In this document: one piece after another, positions 1 to 12,381 of the stretch
Numbering within the stretch: position 1 is the stretch's first letter
Layout of the letters: each line of letters opens with the position of its first letter
Assembly (NCBI GenBank): GCA_029168955.1
Contig: JAPDOI010000106.1
Location: 1-64,000 of the forward strand
Direction of reading: 5' to 3'
DNA: 64,000 bases
Source of the DNA: Aplectana chamaeleonis
Lineage: Eukaryota > Nematoda > Chromadorea > Rhabditida > Cosmocercidae
Notes under the pieces: model-generated
The model's database searches: none
Told to the model about the DNA's origin: nothing
Seen by the model: only the letters and a program-made list of their open reading frames with translations
Program-made: the position numbers and the translations under genes

Positions 1-780
1 TATTGAATATATATGTACTGACTTGATTTAAGAAATGTGAATGTAATGTAAATATGTATTTGAAAAATGGTAATGTGAGCTTGCATTGATCGTCGTGAAT
101 GAGTAAAATAGAGAATGAAGATATGGTGGTCCTATTTCGATGTATGTATGTATATATTTAAGTTGAAAAGCTGATTACTCATGAATAAAGGGTTTGAGAT
201 TGTTTTGTTGTCCTTTTAGGAGCGTTGCAGCGCAGATTTAATAAGATCTTTTGCCAGTTTTTGTGTTTTTTCTACTGAATATTGGAATAAATATTCTAAT
301 ATTCAAAGAAGTGGATTACTCGGTCTATTGGAATAATCGATTATTTAAAGAAGTAGATCATTCGAATAATTCATTTATTCGAATATTCAAAGAAGAGGAA
401 TATTCGTTTTTTTCAAATAATAAAAAAAAATCATTCCAACACTCTACTGTCTATGCATGTAGAGTTCGCGTAATAACTTTAGTCTGATGATTCTTTTAGT
501 GATTTTAGTCTACACGTTCGAAAATTCTATCGATTTCATGGTCCGAATCGAAGGCTTGGAGTTGCTAGTATCGAGATTTGACAAAAGGAAACCCCGAAAA
601 AATGATGGAAATGAAGTGAAAACGGGTTGTTTTTCAATTTGGTTGAAAACGGAGAACGCGCTCGCAAAGTCACACGAGCGCAAATTATCAACTATCTCAA
701 CTACTTTTGATAGCGAGCTTGTATGCTACCTTTGAAGGCATAGTTCAACCTCAGAATCGTTATTTTGAATTTTCTGCGTA
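1..780. other. AT-rich region without a recognised gene
   Basis: No convincing coding exon is seen. An AATAAA polyadenylation-like hexamer lies near 184, so the 3' end of a transcript to the left is possible but unsupported. From about 290 to 430 the sequence is built from degenerate ATTCGAATATTC-like words related to the repeats at 1850-1990 and 5020-5160. Confidence 0.4.
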
Positions 781-781
781 T

Positions 782-1040
782 CTTGAAAATTGTTCTACGC
801 TGATTCCAATGATGTCTCTGAAATCGTACAGGATCTCCTGGCAACGCAGCTATAATCCCTCAATATTTGGGCAGCGGAAGCATGGTGGACCAGTTGTCTG
901 AGGCTTGTAACTTCCGTCTTTTGCAGCCGATGTATGCAAGCCGACCTGAATAAAGAGAGAGGCCGAAAATGATGGGAAGAACGTGGGTATGAGTCGAAAA
1001 CGTCTGCTCATCTCGTCACTGGTGAGCTCCAAAGATCGTA
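782..1040 (-). repeat. Fragment of the TTAA-element family seen complete near 25 and 26 kb
   Basis: This stretch lines up by eye with the interior of the elements at 24938-25425 and 26342-26828. Shared words include CTGATTCCAATGATGTCTC, GGCTTGTAACTTCC and GCAGCCGATGTATGC, in the orientation of the 26 kb copy. No terminal repeats are present, so it is an old truncated copy. It contains no gene. Confidence 0.7.
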
Positions 1041-1399
1041 AATCGTTGAGAACCATGTCAGTTTCGCAATCAACCAGCTCTCTATATACGGTAGACACAG
1101 GGAAACGCAGACAGAAACGGTAGTGCCCATTGCGCCACGGTACCGTAATCACAGACCTGGCTGATTGTGAAACTTCTATAGTTTTCAACGTAATCAACAC
1201 AACGGCTTAACCATTGGGTAGCTCTCAACACCAGGATCATGAATATCCCCATAAGATTTTGTCAGAGATTGGGTTTTAAAGCGAGTTATACAAAAAATAC
1301 AGAAACCCGACCTCACTCACTTTCTGTTAAATCCTACCAGCAGACATTTTGTTTGCAGCTTCCAGAGCCTTCGATTTATGCCATAAAGTCGATACCATT

Positions 1400-1765
1400 T
1401 TTGAGCGTGTCTGCTGTCTTTAACCAGCCTTGGTCGACTATTCAAGAACATTTGAAGCAGATTGGGAAGCTAAGCAGAGCAGGTGTTTGGGTCCAGCATA
1501 ATCTGTCCGAACGGAACAAGGCTAACCGAACAATCACATGCATCTTATTGCTTCAACGACTGACTCGACACCAAATGTGTGCTGATGCATTTCTAATCCC
1601 TGAACATGGAAAATGGGTCCTGCATGGTAACCCAAAAGGCAAAGGCTTCCCCAAATGGAATCCCTCGTAGTATCTCTAAGCCAGGTTTACACCCCAAAGA
1701 AGCGCCCTTTGTGTGTTTGGTGGGGCATTCGCGGCATTGATCATTTAAAATTGCAAAAACATGAT
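1400..1765 (+). pseudogene. Mariner-family transposase relic
   Basis: Mariner transposases are cut-and-paste DNA transposases with a DD34D triad. The translated segment keeps the linker words WSTIQEHLKQIGK, GVWVQHNLSERNKANR and LLLQR, then a degraded form of the first catalytic block (EHGKWVLHGN in place of TGDEKW-type sequence), so the first catalytic Asp is lost. A frameshift near 1660 moves to the frame carrying PKKRPLCVWWGIRG, where the usual WWD reads WWG. The relic stops soon after, and neither the second nor the third Asp region is present. It differs from the mariners at 12.9 and 38.3 kb, so at least two subfamilies invaded this locus. It cannot be functional. Confidence 0.8.
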
Positions 1766-1847
1766 CCCCGCGAACTCGAAGAAAAAATTAATGAATTTGG
1801 GTGGGAGGTACACTTGTTCAAACGAAATTTGTTTCGAATATCCATTT

Positions 1848-1995
1848 TTTTGACTGTAGTTGGATATCGCACTTTTCCGAATATTCGACTTTTCCACTGT
1901 AGTTGGATATCACACTTTATCGAATATTCATCTTTTCGACTGTAGTCCGACATCACTCTTTTTCGAATAATCAGCTTTTTCATCCGACTATGGAA
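1848..1995. repeat. Short tandem array, about 43 bp unit, three copies
   Basis: The word ACTGTAGT followed by TGGATATC or a close variant starts at 1853, 1895 and 1939, each followed by an AT-rich TTCGAATATTCGACTTTTC-like stretch. A diverged piece of the same repeat lies at 5020-5160, on the other side of the hAT-like element. Confidence 0.7.
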
Positions 1996-2086
1996 AACAT
2001 TTAATTGTAAGTAACTGTTCTTTTCAACACGAAAACACATTGATTTCTCTCTCATACACTTGAGGGCATTGGTGGGGGCCTGAAAC

Positions 2087-4846
2087 CAAGGCTGGGCACG
2101 CGTCCCGGTTAACCTTACTAGGGGTGCATACTCAAAAGTTTTGAATCAAGTTAAGTGTTACTTCTGAGTAAGTTACATGAAGTCTTCATGTAGCTTACTT
2201 TTGTGTCCCAAGTAACTTACTCAATGTCCCAAGTAACTTACTTTTATGTCACAAAATGCTTACTCTCAATATACAAGAAACTCACCCAGAAGCAACATTC
2301 AACTTACTCCTAAGATGCAGGCGACATCGGTACGGCACCCAGAGTGCGTATTTTTCGCGGTCCACGGCAGAGAAAGCCCGCCTCGGTCCACTACAAGGGC
2401 GTAATCTTTGCCAAGGTCTGCGGTGAGGAACCACCCTCCCCGGGGACCGTGGCGAAAACCGTCCCCCCAGCCGTGAGAATACCTCCTATTCCCGAGCGTC
2501 CAAAAATATGCTGGCCTCGGAGTCGCCTTCCAGTGCCGGCATCAGAATGCCGAATGAGATTTCAAGTGAGATGAGGTGCCTTATATACCGGCTTAGCACG
2601 TGGTAAGCAAGTTACGACGTGACCATCTACTTGCGAGGATTGATGGGCCAATATAACCTCCGAGATTCAAAAGTTAGAAGTGACATGGTTATGCCCATGT
2701 AAGTTACTTGCAAGTCCCAACCTTGAAAGTAACTAAAAAACAGATAAGCCACAAGTAACTTGGTTTTGCCCGCATATCTCGCAAGTAACTTGGTTCGAAT
2801 CTTCTGAGTATTGGAGGTTGCGGAGAGGGCAATGGGGTATGCCTAATCCGAACACCCAAAAAAACGAAGTGCATGTTCTATCGAAATTCAAGAAAAAAAT
2901 ATTACACGCTTTCCTTTTGATTTGCTAAATATTCTTCTCCGCTTTGAAGGGCGAACACTTACAGAATTCAAATTATTGATAGATTTGCAGGTTCTGTTCG
3001 CAGCAATTTATAGTTTTTGTCAAAGTGTTTCATCAACAACTATAAATTAAAGATTATTTATAATGTGTTTGATTGTTTTGATGAAGTAATAAACACTGCT
3101 CTGCTACCTAGTAGCTAGTTAGGATTGATGTGTTGTCATGCTTTATTGATGCAACGTTCACTGTTTACGCGGGTGGTCACCAATTCGAGGCAAAGATACA
3201 AAGACAGCGCTCAGAAGCGATATCGTTCACGTTCAAGAAAGGATTAGCGAACTGCTGTATTACGACAGATTAAAACACAGATATCACAGCCAGCTTCACA
3301 ACTAGCCAAATGACTTTCTTCCATGAGAATGTGACTTATGAAGAAAGCCGACTGTGAAAATTGAGGACTTTGCAAGTTCTTGTGAAAGAGGTGTATGATC
3401 GTGTCCTTCTCACAGAGAAGTACCTTGTCTCTAGACATGCTAAAGAACTGCTTTCAGTACCCTGCAGTGTACAAGAACACTGGATGACATTTGGAGCTGC
3501 AAAAATCCGAGTTTTAGCCGTTTGAAATGCCGCAATCCCTTGGAACTCGGCTTGCCGTGCGATACGGTGTTTTTCCGCTGCTACACAGCGCACACTGGAG
3601 TGGACGCGCACACAATATTAAATCAAAAAATGGAATCCATTCTGGAACGGGAAGGAGAAGAGGATAGAGATCGGAGTAAATGAAAGAAGGGAGAGGTAGG
3701 GTACTCTCAATGTATCGATTATAGGAATTTAATTCAAATAAACTAAGCTGAAGAGGGGTAAGCTTTTTAGAATTGGTAAGGTTAATTCAAATGGAACTTG
3801 TTTCATAAAAACGGCATTACACATGAGAACTAAGAGCATTAGATGGTAGTTTTGTGTGATTTAAGGACCTTTAAAACAATTTACAGTTTTGTCTCGGTTT
3901 CGAGGAGTAAAACCGAGATGAGATTCTCTTAACTTTAATCACATTAAATATTGAACCTAATAATATAAGTATGTTTGCCAGATTCACGTCTTTCTCACAC
4001 AAAAACTTTTGCTCTCATATTCAATGCTACTGTTGATTAACTGGGCTCGCTTGAATGCACCATATCACTGCCACACACTTACCCTGTCTCAAACTTTGTT
4101 TATTTACATTAAATTCATACAATGGGTACACGAAAGTATTCTACCTCTGCCTTCCTCCAAATGCTCGGTTTCAAATCTTTCACTCCTGCCGTTCTTGTAA
4201 TATAAATTAAATTTTAATTAGTGTATTGTGTTGCCTACTCCTTGGTATTGCTGCACAGCTGCGGACAAGGACCACATCGCGCCGCAAGCCGAGTTTCTAC
4301 GGGATTCCGGCATTCTAGATGGATACAACTAGGATTTTTCCAGTCCTTTCGTGTCACACGAATCCCCTTAGGATGTATCCACTACGCAAAACAAATTTGG
4401 ATGCTCAGATCAAGCCTTGATAAAATCAAAAGCTCTCTAAGTCTACAGATCATGTGATTCCACGAAAACATTCGACAGAAAACATGAATCATTGCAATAG
4501 TAAGAGTTTTGTTGAATTTTGTAATTGTTGAGCTGTTTTGAAATAAAAATTGTTAATTTTTTTTTTGTCACAAATTACCATCTTACTGAGAATTTTCCTT
4601 CACGGGATTGTTTTCAAGTTCAGAAATTACACTACCTTTTTTGTTGACATTCTCGAAATTTTCTCTATTCAGTGCTTTTTTAGATTCTTTTCGACCAAAA
4701 TCAAAAAGACAAAATAATGGCCGCTTCTAGGGAAACGGACGATTCTGATTTCCCAAATGGGGCAGAGGGGTGGGGGTGTCTAAAAAAATACAGAGCTAAG
4801 GGGTGCATTTTCAAAATCGCCATTCCGGAACGTGTGCCCAGCCCTG
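2087..4846. mobile_element. hAT-like DNA element, non-autonomous
   Basis: The left end reads CAAGGCTGGGCACGCG and the reverse complement of the right end reads CAGGGCTGGGCACACG, a diverged inverted pair starting with the CAGGG-type terminus common in hAT transposons. The flanking octamers CCTGAAAC (2079-2086) and CTTAAAAC (4847-4854) agree at six of eight positions, as expected of an old 8 bp target duplication. No transposase frame was found. Inside are AAGTAACTTAC-type repeats (about 2150-2310 and 2700-2810) around a GC-rich block at 2292-2640. The assignment rests on termini only. Confidence 0.5.
2292..2640 (+). repeat. GC-rich dispersed repeat, copy 1
   Basis: Closely resembles 59460-59725. 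Shared words include GTCCACGGC, GGAACCACCCTC, ATGCTGGCCTC and GATGCCGAATGAGA-like sequence, and both end with CCTTATATACCGGC or CCTTCTATACCGGC. The TATATA box-like word near 2583 could be a promoter remnant. It has no long reading frame. Whether it is a transposon fragment or derives from an RNA gene is unknown. Confidence 0.6.
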
Positions 4847-5019
4847 CTTAAAACATCACTTTTCCAACAAAATCAGTCCGATACGGCCGACTGGCGGGCG
4901 TTTTGGTGTGTCTTATATTTGCCAGTCCCGTGGTAAGTGCTTAGATTTGGCGGAGTTTCTGGAGCAATATGCTACTAGCGTGTGTGATGATTTTATCTGA
5001 TGTGTTCTTCAATTTAGAT

Positions 5020-5160
5020 GGATGTCGTCTTTTTCGAATAGTCGACTTTTCGACTGTAGTTGGATATCACTTTTTTCAAATATTCGACTTTTCCAACAAA
5101 AAGTACACTTTTCGTCCGACTGAGACAGTCGGATACTCATCCGAATATTCGATTCGGAAC
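5020..5160. repeat. Diverged copy of the 43 bp ACTGTAGTTGGATATC repeat
   Basis: Contains TCGACTTTTCGACTGTAGT and TGGATATCAC followed by ATATTCGACTTTTCC, matching the unit at 1848-1995. The two blocks bracket the hAT-like element at 2087-4846. Confidence 0.6.
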
Positions 5161-5355
5161 ATGTATTGTGGGGGGAGGGTGCTGCCTCACCCACCATATT
5201 AGCCCGATGTTGCACCGTCGGGTCTCCACTTATTCCGAGCGCTGCAACACTTTTCAAGGGGCAAACCATTCGCTAATTAGGATGATATTCAAAATGCCAT
5301 CTCTACATATTTTGCTGAAAAACCAATTAATCTTTGTCGACCAGGGATTGAGAAT

Positions 5356-5592
5356 GTGTTCACTACTCTGAGAGATCTCCCGCGATCGTTCACGGATAGG
5401 GTCCCCTCGGTTTCTGGTAGGAGCCGAGGGATACTAGCATGGGGCTATCGCGGAACGATCGCGAGATTCTGTCAGTCTGAAACCGAGAGCGTACCGCGCT
5501 CGTTCATTGATGTATCCGGGGAGTTTCATCGCGGAACAGCGATGAACCGAGCCCGGGATTATCGCGGAACGATCGCGGTATCATGCTAGCCT
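5356..5592. repeat. Palindromic GC-rich repeat with ATCGCGGAACGATCGCG words
   Basis: Contains repeated ATCGCGGAACGATCGCG and CGCGATCGTTC, so parts are self-complementary. Related ATCGCGG words recur at 8570-8945 and 15360-15920, the latter inside a hAT-type element. No gene is seen. Confidence 0.5.
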
Positions 5593-5633
5593 CCATCCTT
5601 GTGTTATCATCCATGCCCTTTCGGTGTTTCACC

Positions 5634-8473
5634 CAGGGCCGTATGCAAGAACGCGCCGGCTGGGGCAGAGGCAGTGCAGTCGGGGCCTTTGAAGATCGCC
5701 GTTGCTATCGAGGTTGATCACAAGTGAAAACGCGTATCTCGTGTCCCATCGCTGTGCCCTAGAAGCTATGAACGAGCTAGGAGATCGAAGCGGCTGGGGG
5801 CAGCAAGAAAGGCTGCTGGGGCATATACATTGGATCCGAATCATAAAATTCGGATACCGATTTCGACAACCTAAAATCAAAGGTCTTGATATCCGACTCA
5901 AATGGATAGATTCAGAATAACAACATCGGATAATCCGAGTCATTCGGATAGAGAAGCTAAACGGATATTCGGATCTCGGATCAATCCGAATATTACGTTT
6001 TTTCGGTGATTCGGAATTTGGGTCATTCGGATTTTGACCTTTTTTTCGGTGAGTCGGAGTCCGAATAGCCGAGTCGGATATGCGGTCGGATACAAGTGGG
6101 TTTAATGCACTCTGGCGAAGATTTTTCAAGAAATAAAAAAGGTCTTCTACCGTACCATGATAGAACAATTCATTGATAACCATCTTTATATCGAAATATT
6201 TGCAGACCACCCTATTTTTGGAGAGTTTATTCATCAATTTCGTAAACACCTGTGAATTCCTGTTCGAACCTCTTTCGAACAGGGTTTCCCGTTCGATCAA
6301 TACATGTTTTTTTGGGAGACAACCGTACCCCTCAATGCGCCATACTCGCAATAACAAATCAAACGAAGAGGGTCAATGCCTTATATGCGCGAAATCTATG
6401 CTGACGATGCGCAAAAATGCGCGCCGGAAAATGCATGCTGTGCGCCGAATGTATGTCTGTAGTGTCTCATACAAACTGGGGCATCGACACTGCGTTGATC
6501 CGCCCACCATGAGCCACCGCTGGCCAACGCGCCGTTATTTTGGCAGGGCCGTGGCCGCTAGTTATGGTCTGGTCGAGCTGTTGTACAGCCAGCGTTTCCG
6601 CGCTCTAGATGGAAGGAAAGCATACAACGCTTTTTCAGGCATGCTTCAAAATGATAAGATGCAGAGCAGCCGGTTCAAGTTACTCAGGTTTGGGGTATAG
6701 GCCCCGCCCTGCATCTGGAGGCCCTGCTCATCCTGCGGCGGCCCCAGTGGAGACCGGGCGACCCAGCCGCGACGCGGTGTCAGTGTGCGGACCGCGACGC
6801 GAGCCGGTATAAAGCAGTTCCCGAGCTAGATAAAACAGTCCTGCAGGATGTGAAATAGGCCGCTTAACGCGACAAATCCAGATGTCACCAGCCCGACAAC
6901 ATCGAAATGTCAACAGCCTGAAAACATGGACAACAGGGGCGACGGGCAGGTCTCCGGCTGACGATGTGCGCGATTTAAATTTTTAGTCAACAACTCAAAG
7001 GGCTACAGTAGTAAGAAACCCGCAAGGCTACAGTAGAAAGAAATTTCGAGTCGTGACACCAGATACACTTTGTCGCGGACGCGATGAGATTTATGGTCAC
7101 CTAGCACGATGCGAACGCATCGTGCATGGACCGAACCACGGGTATGACAACCCTGGATAGCGGTGTGGCCAACACCTAGAAGGATCTCACTAGATCCCTG
7201 GTGTCCCGGCCCACTATCGCGACGCATCGATGGCTACTATGCATCCGTCAGCCCGCCCCGTTACCGCAAGGTTATCTCGCAGCCTGCTCCCTTCAAGCAG
7301 TTGGAGTCCTCGCGTTCACTGGGGATCACCTTGTCCACTAACCTGGGTCAGCCGCACTAGCAAGCCAATGCAACCCAACCAACATGTATGGGGGGGCCCA
7401 TGGGGGATAGTTCCGCGTAGTACCAACTTAATAGCACAAGAACACAAGCCAACCATATGCTGACACCGATATAGCGGCGCTATATGAACACTACAACACA
7501 GATACACGGTACACCGTAGTAAGTTATAACCCTTTATCCTCAAGGCACTAACGCCTAAAGGCATCTACTGGGTTCGCCTTACAGTTAACGGTTCAATTGG
7601 CTTACATCCCACAGCGCGTAGTAGATAGCGTAGTCTACAACGGCGTAATATAGATTGCGTAGTACGTGGTGGCGTAGTATCGCGCCTCTCCCACTAGTCA
7701 ACCGAACATCCCTAGCGGTGACTAATGCCAGAAGCCGTTGGGCCTCCGTCAACCGCCAGGCCGCTCGGTCTAGGCCGAGCTGGCGCCCAGATGCCGGCTT
7801 CGATGCCCACTGTTCCGGGGTCACCCGGTTAGGTAATCACTGCCGAAGCAGTGCAGTACAACAGTACTGTAGGCCAATCGCCATCCGGCGCCGGGCAGAC
7901 CACTGAACAGAGGACAGCCGCCTTATATAGGCAGCGCGAGGAAGGGGCGGGGGCACCGTGACTGGCGCGGACATGCCCCCGCTCCAAGCGGCTGGCGTGC
8001 AGTAGGAAACAGGCCCTCACGGTGCGCCCCCAGCCACCGTGGCATCCGCGACACACTTTTTGAAAACGGCATATCAGCCGAATTTACTGATATCCGACTC
8101 ATTTTCCTATGCGAATTATGATATATTTCGGATATTCGGTATCCGAATCATTATTCGACTCATAGCACATTTCGGCGATTCAGATTTTGGATCAAACGGA
8201 TTTTGAGGTGTTTTCGGTGAATCAGATTTTGACTCACACGGATTTTGACGTTTTTTCGGTGAATTGGATTTTGAGTCATAAAAATTTCGGTTCATTCGGA
8301 TGGATATCCGAAAATGAGTGAGTCGGATCCAATGTATACTGGGGCACGACACACGTGTCTTGAATATTCACCATGAACGATAGACGTGTCCTGTCTTGTG
8401 AGCAAGGGCGATGTTCAAAGGCTTCGACTGCACTGCCCCTGCCCCAGTAGGCGCTATCTTGCATACGGCCCCA
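5634..8473. mobile_element. hAT-like element with long inverted ends and GC-rich core
   Basis: The left end reads CAGGGCCGTATGCAAGA. The reverse complement of the right end reads TGGGGCCGTATGCAAGA. Both are followed by a matching CTGGGGCAG-type stretch and by arms rich in TTCGGATATCCG words (about 5820-6100 and 8060-8340). The possible 8 bp target copies agree at only about half the positions, so the superfamily call is tentative. The core from about 6110 to 8050 is unusually GC-rich and has no recognisable protein. Confidence 0.45.
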
Positions 8474-8569
8474 GGTCCTACTGCTATTGCTGTGGACTAC
8501 ATAAGGTATTGCCCATGCCGTATTTTGCGCTGCTTCATAAATCTGCATCTGCATCATGAGAGCGCGAGG

Positions 8570-8945
8570 CCGGGGGGAAACGATCACGGTACCATCGCGG
8601 ATCGCGAGTGCACCACGGTACTGGCGCGGTACCTCGTAAATAATCGCACTACTATGGCGTCGTTTATACTCCCGTCGCCGAGCGGCGCGGCACAGTACTT
8701 TTCTGTAATATTGATCATGCGGCGCGGCGCGATCGATACTGTAGGATTGGATTCCGCCGCGCCCCTCGGCGGGGGAAGTATAAACCACGCCTATCGCGGT
8801 ACGAGCACGACAACGCACAGGGATGGGTCGATCGGGTAACTATCGCGGGACGGACGCTGATCGAGGGACGATTAGGAGACAAGCACGGTACTATCGCGGA
8901 TCGCGGGAGCATCGCAGTATTTGCACGAAAAATACTCTCAGAGTA
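8570..8945. repeat. GC-rich repeat with CACGGTACTATCGCGG words
   Basis: Repeated CGCGGTAC, ACTATCGCGG and GATCGCG words without a usable frame. It is related in style to 5356-5592 and 15360-15920. Confidence 0.5.
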
Positions 8946-8999
8946 TCTCACTGATTAAAAAAAAGACTCGATAAAAATTTATGTGCTTGCATTTGGCAT

Positions 9000-10071
9000 A
9001 AGAAAACGGCATTACACTGTGGTCACCCTTACACCTCTACACAGATACGTTCAGTAGGGTGAGATCTGGGATATTAAGGCGATAACATCCCGGGTAAGAT
9101 TCGCGCCAACTTTGAAAGCGAGAAAGCGTGGTATGGGTTTCGCTCCATGGGCGGGAGCCCAGTCTCCCCGAAAAGCTATATTTTAGTCGATTTGTTTGGA
9201 GGGAACAATAACTCTCTCAAAAACCAGGTTCTGGCACGTTCTAGCGTATATTTTTGATATTTCGACAATCAAGAGAAGCCGTGTTTTGTATGTCTCTGTG
9301 ACGTCACCCCAAGCCATGAAGTTATTGAGGAACAGGGACTTCACAGGTACTTTGCGCTGAAGGGTCAACCTGAAACCCGGATTCATAAGCTGGCAGTCAT
9401 TTTCAAAGTTTTTCGCCCCTTTGGTAACGGAAAGGTTTTTCGTTGGCGCCCTCGACGTGAGTTTGCTTTGAAAAAGCTGTTACCACGGATCACGATAAAC
9501 TTCGCCCTTGAGTTCTCAATGAAAACAGCGGTGGTGGCCCTCAGCAGCAGAACAGCGTTGAAAAATCGGGATGTAAAACGCATTCTCAAAGATTTGCTCT
9601 GGTTATCACGAGGCTATGCACTACGAACAGAATCGCTGCCGCTGCCAGATCGTTGCAGGAGTGGGTGCGAAATGGCTGGAAAACAGCAGCGAAGCATCAA
9701 AAAGTTGGGTCTGAATGTGAATGCAGACAGCTAGCAGCTGACCGATGTAGCGGCACAATATTTACATAATCTCCTGCCGATCTTGTGGAGATTCGATGAA
9801 TGACGTAGTTAGTGTCTGAGGCTTCAACGTCGTTTATGAGCAAAACGGAAGATTGGCGTACCGCGTCAGTGTGTTTCTCACAGTTTATGGATAAAATTCG
9901 TCGTAAACAGCTCATCCTGGACGCAGCCATCTACCCGAAGAGGGCACGATAACGCACAGATAAAATGAGCTTCGATGAACACTTTCAGCCATAATATAAT
10001 TCTTTTCTCATTCATTTCCTGCTGTTATAGCGACGTCATTCATCTGTTTCTGCGGCGTTTGGGCAATTTAA
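9000..10071. other. No recognised feature
   Basis: Open frames here are short, lack recognisable domains and compete with each other on both strands. No terminal repeats or RNA genes were seen. Confidence 0.4.
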
Positions 10072-10500
10072 AGGCACAGTATCCCCTCATACATGAATTT
10101 TGAGATTTTCGTATTATTATGTAGAAGACACCTCCCGTACAACACGTGCCGAGTACGAGATCTCAACTCCTCCAAATAAGCGAGATATAAGCGACCACCG
10201 TAGGCCCGACCTCCTTCACTCACAACCACAGGCCCGACCCCCTTCCTGGTTTTCGAACTCGATAGCGGCTAGATGGACGAATGAAATCTCAGCAAGTCGT
10301 CGTTCTTCAGTCCATTGCTGGGCCGTCTCCATATCTTGGCTCATTCAAGGGGGGGGGGCTGCGATTGAAGAGAAATACAGGTCTGAGACAACTTGTCCAC
10401 CAATTTTCACCCTAAAATCACCGGCATCTTTGAGAAGCCATAACTCTGTTTCAGTTTTTCAACGATTTTAGAGATACCATTGAGATCAGCGTATGACTTT
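10072..10500. repeat. TTAA-flanked element, left end only
   Basis: TTAA (10068-10071) is followed by AGGCACAGTATCCCCTC. A second copy starts at 25526 with AGGCGCAGTACACCCTC, and both continue with CCCGTACAACACGTGCC-like or TGTATAACACGTGCCC sequence and GCGACCACCGTAGGCCC-type words. The right end was not found, so the end coordinate is approximate. Confidence 0.55.
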
Positions 10501-10538
10501 CTCCAAGATCATCATGAAAACTGAGATTTTACTCAATT

Positions 10539-10655
10539 ATGTCGGGGGAGCAGGAGGACTACAGAAATCAGTACTATCAAAATGCAAACCCATACTGGGG
10601 TGCACCACCCTACCACAATAGACCTGCATATGGATGGAACCATTACACTCAACTG
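10539..10655 (+). CDS. Candidate exon, Tyr/Asn/Pro-rich peptide
   Basis: An open stretch beginning with ATG reads MSGEQEDYRNQYYQNANP and continues with Tyr-, Asn- and Pro-rich sequence to GWNHYTQ. The composition is low-complexity but protein-like, and unlike the surrounding repeats. The 141 bp duplicated segment begins at its end, which may have displaced the original downstream sequence. No family is recognised and no splice sites are firmly placed. It may be a surviving exon of a host gene or a chance frame. Confidence 0.3.
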
Positions 10656-11109
10656 CTCCCCCGGAAAGGGAATATGCTGGTTCAATCTCGCCCGGAGCCA
10701 AGCGTTTTGCGATCAACTCAGCACCTTGTGTAATCATACCATAACGTGCACTGCGACGTTGAACTGCAGTTACGGCAAAAAAACATCCAAAAATCGTGTA
10801 AGACTTAACTAGGGCATCATCTTGACAGGTCTACGACTGTTAGATAGTCTCTGGCGGTATTCCTGTTTCATCCCGTTATACGGGTGAAAGGATGATTGCT
10901 TCGGTGAAGATTTACCGAGCAGTTGAGTGAGAGCGGCGCTGGGGCTACGGTGGTGCAGTGCGATAAGGCGCTCCCCCGGAAAGGGAATATGCTGGTTCAA
11001 TCTCGCCCGGAGCCAAGCGTTTTGCGATCAACTCAGCACCTTGTGTAATCATACCATAACGTGCACTGCGACGTTGAACTGCAGTTACGGCAAAAAACAT
11101 CCAAAAATC
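10655..11109 (+). repeat. Near-identical direct duplication, 141 and 140 bp
   Basis: Copy 1 spans 10655-10795 and copy 2 spans 10970-11109, both starting GCTCCCCCGGAAAGGG and ending CATCCAAAAATC. The only difference noticed is one A in a homopolymer run. The 315 bp offset and near identity suggest a recent duplication. Confidence 0.85.
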
Positions 11110-12381
11110 ATGAAAACTGAGAGATAATTTCCTGGGTGCCCTGTGCCTTTGAGCCCTAGAAAACGCTCAGAGGACAGAAGATGGCAAAGATTCAAGCGGT
11201 TCAGCATCCGTACAAACACACTATAGATAGCGCCGCGGGATGCATAGCGTCGAACAAGTGCCTGCCGCGTTTTCACTTCTACAACTGTTTTTTTTGAGGT
11301 GTTTCAGCGCATTGGGGTTGCTTGATCGTGTTAGGGTCTAACCACTTCAAGTTTATTTTTGGGCTGTGTGATTCACGGCTCTCAAAAGTTTTGAGAAGCA
11401 TCTGTCTAAGAATTTTCTTATTTGCGAGCTTTTAGGTACGAAATCTTGAACAAGCTGGATGGTACGGTTGTAGTGCGAGGATCTTTTCAAGAGACGGAGG
11501 TAAACGACGCCTTGTGAGAGTTGTTTGCCTCATATTACTTGAAAATGAATAACTCAAACTGAGTTGAGTGTTGGAATCTGTATAACAGCACATGAAATGC
11601 ATAGGAGCGATAAGAACGTAAAGGCCAACCGTACAGTGGTCGACACGACGCGGTCGCGTCACGGCTTCACATGGAGCGCCGTTTCCCCCAACGAGCCCTT
11701 GTCTTCGCTGCTGGCCCGAAATACTGTTGGGCTTCTTATGGACTGCCGGAGGGAAGAACTTGGATGCACTGTTCGTTTCTAAAACAAGTTCTGTTCTCAT
11801 GTAATGATATATTCAAAAGAAAAGCGCTGCAATTTGATGATTAGCGCGACTTCAGTTCAGTTATGAAATTATGAAATCAAGATGGTTTAGTTGTGTGAAA
11901 CCAATGTTAACTACATCTCTGGTACTGAAACCGAATTTTCAGTACCTGCAATGCATCACTCTTTGATTAAGGGATTTTGTCCGCGAGTTTTTAAGGTATT
12001 AACTTTGATATATCATCTGGTGTTAAGAAATCTGGGGTCATCGCATATCATCTGGTCGTCAGATGCTCAAATAACGGCGCATTAGAAATTTTTGGAAAGC
12101 TATGAAGCCATTGGATAACGCAGACCTCATTTTGAGATAAAAAAATGAGTGAACAGCTGAAAAAATCCAGTGTGAGCGGAAAATCTAAAATCGTTTGCCA
12201 GCTTCAGAAAATGGTAATCATTGGTGAGGTTGGAAATGATTCATGCAGCTTTTCATGCTGTTATGCATGTAAAATCAGTTCAATATAAGGCCGCAATTAG
12301 AGAGATTGATCAAATCATAAAATGATAGGTATAGCAACCTCTAGTGCAGAACGGGCCATTTCGTAGTATTTTAGCGGAGTC

